From Akebia trifoliata (taxonomy: Eukaryota; Streptophyta; Magnoliopsida; Ranunculales; Lardizabalaceae), in the NCBI GenBank assembly GCA_017979445.1, contig CM030716.1, forward strand, positions 14,589,443 to 14,653,442: a stretch of DNA of 64,000 nucleotides. The letters are read 5' to 3'. Of the stretch, positions 59,650 to 64,000 are shown piece after piece. Below the pieces are notes generated by a model that was not told the origin of the DNA, did no database searches, and saw only the letters and a list, made by a program, of their open reading frames with translations. The position numbers were made by a program, and so were the translations under genes. The stretch's first letter is position 1; every line of letters starts with the position of its first letter.

Positions 59650-60588
59650 CCCCTTCAATGTTGTTAATTTGTTAAACTAAACAAATAAGTGCTGAATGAT
59701 TATAATTGCTGAAACTGTATAAGCATTGAATTTAAGTACTGAAATTGTTGTCTGTTTACCGATCTGAATTGTGCTAAACCGATTCAAATTAAGCGTTGTA
59801 ATCACATAAATCTGTTTGTTATTTAATGCTGAAAACTGGTAAATTGACTATATTACCATTTTTAACAGTTGTATGTTTAAGGGAAAATTATTAATAAAAT
59901 CTAAAACTAAAAATTATTTATTAAAAAAATACTAAATTTAATGATATTCGTTTTGGGAACCTAGCCGAACAAATTCTCTCTCCTCCACATCATTTAAAAA
60001 GTAAATTTTAAATTTTTTTTAATTCAAATTAAAAAATAATATTAATTCAAATTAAAGAGAGAGAATATTAAATATAAATATTTTGTTAAATATTAAATAT
60101 TAAATATTCCAAAAAAACAAAAAAGGAAAGAGGAAATTTCTCTCCTCTTTTATTTTTTCAAAATATTTAATATTTAATATTATTTAAATGTGTGGAGGAG
60201 AGAGAAAATTTCGATCCTTTAAGGGTCGAAATTTTCTTTCTTTTTAATTTGAATTAATATTATTTAAATACGTAGATGAGAGAGAAAATAGGAGAGAGAT
60301 AATATTGGTGTGGGTTGCCTTATTAATTTGTGGGGTGCTTATATCATTATCCATAGGACATAAGAGGTAATATCATTTCAAGTATAAGGACATACTTGTC
60401 CGTGTTGAAAAAGACCGGTGCTTACCGTTTCAGCAAAAAAATTAAGTAATCCAACTTCACTTAATGCTTTTCACTTATTTTTCAACAGTAAGTGTTGAAA
60501 ATTTGGAGTAAAGAAACGTGTTGATTGCTGAAGTTGAATTGCATTCAGCATTAAGTGCCGAAATTAGCGTTAAACAAACACCCCCTTA
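59650..60588. mobile_element. Nonautonomous hAT-like element inside the copia remnant
   Basis: The left end carries gttaaactaaacaaataagt, then gctgaatg. The right end carries cattaagtgccgaaattagc, then gttaaacaaacaccccctta, its approximate inverse. Many aagtgctgaa/ttcagcactt-like motifs lie at both ends, with an AT-rich centre (60000-60200). Borders are approximate. Confidence 0.6.
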
Positions 60589-61556
60589 GTCTCTTCTAAG
60601 GCCTTTGGATAAGGGGTTTGCCAAGTTTTCTTTGGACTTCACATATTGAATGACCACAATGCCATCACTAATAAGACCCCTTATATGTTGGTATTTAAAT
60701 GTATCTGTCTAGATTTTCCATTAAAATTCTCATTATATACCTTCAGCATAACAGCTTGATTATCACAATGGATTGTGATTGTCAACACTGGCTTTCTTTA
60801 TATTGGTACGTTTACCAATACACTCCTAAGCTACTCAACTTCCTTTCCCACAAACGAGAGTGTTATAAACTCTGATTCCATGGTGGAATGTGTTATACAT
60901 GTTTGCTTCTTGGATTTCCATGAAATGACACATTTTCCGAAGGTGTAAATCTAAGTAGTCACTGAGGTAAATTCATCTAAACATGAATTCTATATCGCAT
61001 CGCTGTATCCTTCGACCACAACAGAAAAACTCCTATAATGCAATTCATAATGCATGGTTCCTTTTAGATATTTCAAAACTCTTCGTAGAATGTCTCAATG
61101 TACTTTTGATGGATTATGTGTGTATCTGCTAAACTTTCCTATTATATAGGCAATATCGGGTCTTGTGTGATGCATGACATATATCAACTGATGATCCCTT
61201 GGGACTACTCTACTTGAGTTACTTTTCTACTTTCATTTTTCTTTAGTTTAACACTGGTGTCATACGAGATTAGAACCGATTTATAATCAAATTGATTAAA
61301 CCTCTTGAGAATCCTTTTGAGGTAGTTGGATTGAGAGAAAGCATTCCCTTTAGAATTACAAAGAATCTTGATTCCCAAAATAACATCAACTTTGCCCATA
61401 CCTTTCATATCAAACTTGGAAGATAAAAATGTTTTAACATCCATGATGCTACTCAGATCTGTCTCAAAAATGGACATGTTATTTACATAGAGACAAATTA
61501 TAACACCAAAATTCCCATTATATTTGTTGTAGATGCAAATATCTCCCTAAAGATAT
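60589..61556 (-). pseudogene. Ty1/copia pol remnant: RT end and RNase H
   Basis: On the minus strand, downward from 61556, the sequence enters the end of the reverse transcriptase. The catalytic YVDD position reads YVNN. Then come FETDLSSI, KFDMKGMGKVDVILGIKI and FSQSNYLKRILKRFN. RNase H segments follow in shifted frames: [45 protein letters not shown] and YVKSKENLANPL. At least several stops and frame changes occur, so it is not functional. The 5' part of pol, gag and the 5' LTR are missing beyond 61556. Confidence 0.9.
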
Positions 61557-61584
61557 AGAATACTCAGTATCAATGCGGCGCAAT

Positions 61585-62380
61585 CAAGAACCAATGTGAC
61601 GAAGTGTACCTTGAATGGAGCGTCCTAAAATTTCTTGAATGTGCTTCACACATGATCTTATACATAGTAGCAATAACAGCTATTTTTAAGTCCTTCTAAA
61701 GTATTGAATATCTATAAATAGATCTTTTTTCAATTAAGAAAGAGTCCCTTCTTTCTTCTCTCCCCTAATGCCTTGGCATTTTCTCTTATAATTTTTCATT
61801 TTAGATAGTTTACATTTCTATAATTTTATGTAATTTCTCTAAGAAGAAGATAGTGTACCTTGGTTACTCAGTGAATACAAGTGTTGGTTTCATAACTTCT
61901 CATTGTCTCCTTACAATGACCATAGGCTAAATTCCTTCTATTAGTAAGAGGAGAAAGCGTAGGAGCAAGCTTTTAATTTTATATTTTAGTTCTTATCCTT
62001 TCATATTTCTTTATGATTATTGGGTTTTCTTCAAAGTGTTATCCAACTCTAATAGATCAAAACTTTAGATGAATCCCTACACATTTTATTCTTAACTTAG
62101 ATGTTTTATACTTAAATTAAATCAAGATAAAACATACTTAATCTAGATAATTAGTAGTAGGGGTTTCACACATTAGTGAGTGAATGAGTCTTAACTGTTG
62201 TTTTATTTAAGTTTCATGCTAGGTCTTCCAACCCAAGGAGCTCACACCAAGCCCTTGGAGTTGAGATAAAAAAAGGGATAAAACTTATATATGATTTTAA
62301 TTGCTAGTCTTAGGTTACTCTAATCACTAATGATATTCTTCTCTTGCTTCTTAGTTTAATTTTCATTTCTAGCAATATTT
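61585..62380 (+). mobile_element. LTR-like direct repeat, copy 1
   Basis: Matches 63215-64000 with an offset of 1630 bases: tctataaata (61711, 63341), agaaagagtccc, aataaccataggcta-like, aggagcaagctt, ccaactc.aatggatcaaaa-like and agatgaatc blocks. tctataaatag is a promoter-like TATA box. The U5-like tail gggttcgatcctttacttgcc at about 62478 is common in plant gypsy LTRs. Its left side abuts the copia remnant. Confidence 0.65.
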
Positions 62381-63214
62381 ACTTTCATTTTTGTTACACA
62401 AAACACAAAAAAAAAGTTTAAAATAGTGACTTAGATTACTTCATTTTACCTTAAGCTTGGTTAACCCCCTTTCTTTTGGGTTCGATCCTTTACTTGCCCT
62501 ATAAGTCAAAGAAAGTTATAAACATATTAATTTATATGGGAAGGACAATGATAGTTCCATCAAAAAGTTTTTGCTCCATTGAGCACACCACAAAATCTTT
62601 TAGAATTCTTGACCTTGAACTCATTCGAGGTTTAGATGGTTTTGTATCTTCTAGTTTTTTTCTCTTAAAACTAGGTTGAGTACGTTCCTCCACTAATTTT
62701 AATTTCTTCTTGAACGAATAAATGTGGTAAAAAAAATTTAGTACTTATAGTTTCGATAATTGAATGAGGGATTGGAGACTTAAGATTAAGAAATCTATAA
62801 GCTTGAAAAAGTTGTTTGAACCAGGAAATATGAGATTAAATGTTTGCAAACTTTACCCAACTTCGATCTCATAGGGATTGAAGAAGAGTTTGGTACACAA
62901 ACAATTGATGATTAGTGTTTTAAAGCATTGATTTATCTACACTTTTTCCAGGTATTTATCTCAATTTTTTACCTATTTCATTAAATTAGGTAAATAATTG
63001 TGTTAAGTATCAATTCATCACATTACATGTTCTTTCATGCTAATTAGGCTTAATTATACAAAATTAATGCAATTATCATAAGACTGATTATGTGTGTTCA
63101 CAGTCCAGGTCAAATATCAACTAATCTAGATGAACATCAAATCAATCAATCAAAAGTGCATTACAATAAAAAAGACCAATCATGCAACCACGCAAAATTA
63201 GAGGTATGGATGTT
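62381..63214 (+). mobile_element. Sequence between the two LTR-like repeats
   Basis: Contains the U5-like gggttcgatcc block and then AT-rich sequence without gag or pol motifs. If the flanking repeats are LTRs, the internal region is only a few hundred bases, implying a deletion derivative or a TRIM-like element. Confidence 0.45.
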
Positions 63215-64000
63215 TCTAGATCAATGTGGCACAGTATTTTTTGAATGGAGCACCCTAAAATTATTTCAGTATGCTCCACATGTGAGATTATACGGAAGAA
63301 TGATGGTTAAAATTTTTAGATCCTTTTAAAACACCTTAAGTCTATAAATAGATCATTTTTCCAATTAAGAAAGAGTCCCATAAGCCTTGTCTATTTTCTC
63401 TTCTCCCCCCAATGCCCTTGGCATTTTCTCTATAATTTTTCATTTTTTAAATAGATTTTATTTCAGCAACTCTCTGTAATTTCTCAAAGAAAGAGATAGT
63501 ATACATTGGTTGCTATATGAAGTATTGGTTTCATGACTTCTCCTTATATTTTTGCAATAACCATAGGCTAGACTCCCTCTATTAGTGATAGGAGGAAACC
63601 TAGGAGCAAGCTTCTACTTCTGTGTTTATATTCTTTATCCTTCATGTAATTTATGATTATAGAGTTCTCTTTAAGATTTTATCCAACTCCAATGGATCAA
63701 AATTTTAGATGAATCTCTACACCTCATATGTTTAACTTAGATGTTTTATGCTTAAATGAAATTAAAATAAAATATGTTTAATCTAGATATTTGATAATAG
63801 GGACTTTACACATTAGTTAGGAAATGAGTCATAACTATAGTATTATTTCAAGTTTCATACCATATCTTCCAATTCAAAGAGCTCACATTAAGCCCTTGAG
63901 GTTGAGTGCAAAAATGATAGATTTAAACATGATTTTATTTGCTAATCCTATGCTACTGTAATCACTAATGACTTTACACTTTTATTTTTTAGTATAGATT
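63215..64000 (+). mobile_element. LTR-like direct repeat, copy 2, cut by window end
   Basis: Second copy of 61585-62380, with tctataaata at 63341-63350. It continues past the window edge, so its end and target duplication cannot be seen. Confidence 0.65.

Noticed and set aside
62476..62490. gggttcgatcc, resembling a tRNA T-loop
   Set aside because: No cloverleaf can be built around it. It matches a block common near the 3' end of plant gypsy LTRs.

Overview
The window is plant nuclear DNA, most likely from a eudicot. It is AT-rich, and its two recognisable functional genes are plant genes: a cationic amino acid transporter of the CAT1/5/8 type, and a C19-type gibberellin 2-oxidase with plant-style GT-AG introns. 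Nearly everything else is transposon-derived, which is typical of a gene-poor region in a mid-to-large plant genome. I see no rRNA or tRNA gene, no CRISPR array and no bacterial-style operon. The species cannot be named from the sequence alone.

Layout. Positions 1-4000 hold a diverged tandem pair of about 1.4 kb repeat units, with a solo Ty1/copia LTR between them. Positions 4900-7270 hold a Ty3 Tat/Ogre-type LTR followed by its tRNA-Arg primer-binding site and decayed internal sequence. Positions 7950-10900 carry MITEs. The intact single-exon CAT gene lies at 11320-13038 (+). Positions 13500-16900 hold two LINE 3' fragments and plastid-derived DNA that includes a broken rpl23. Positions 19400-25400 are dominated by one family of small Mutator-like MITEs with 9-bp target duplications, partly nested, plus a large foldback. 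The GA 2-oxidase lies at 25890-27162 (-), in three exons. Positions 27400-34900 carry more MITEs, a LINE scrap and tandem repeats.

The right half is layered retrotransposon sequence. A 3.15 kb solo Ty3/Tekay-type LTR lies at 35004-38153. It is followed by an internally deleted gypsy element (38541-42833) whose gag remnant was split by a 2.04 kb solo Tat/Ogre LTR (40516-42553). Next come interleaved palindromes at 43.5 kb, tandem repeats at 44-45 kb, hAT-type MITEs, and more Mutator-type MITEs at 47.4-47.7 kb. A reverse-strand Tekay-type LTR lies at 52401-55110. A degraded reverse-strand copia element lies at 58332-61556 with a MITE inside it. A forward LTR-like direct repeat runs off the right edge.

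How the pieces relate. CAT (amino acid uptake) and GA 2-oxidase (gibberellin inactivation) are unrelated neighbours about 13 kb apart. The retroelements are dead: solo LTRs, deletions, a lost reverse transcriptase active-site motif and internal stops. LTR ends also repeatedly show TG/CA changed to TA, as expected from decay of methylated cytosines. The strongest signal that the two genes do not explain is the Mutator-type MITE family: six copies keep perfect 9-bp duplications, four of them between 19.4 and 22.8 kb. I found no convincing evidence for a new protein-coding system.
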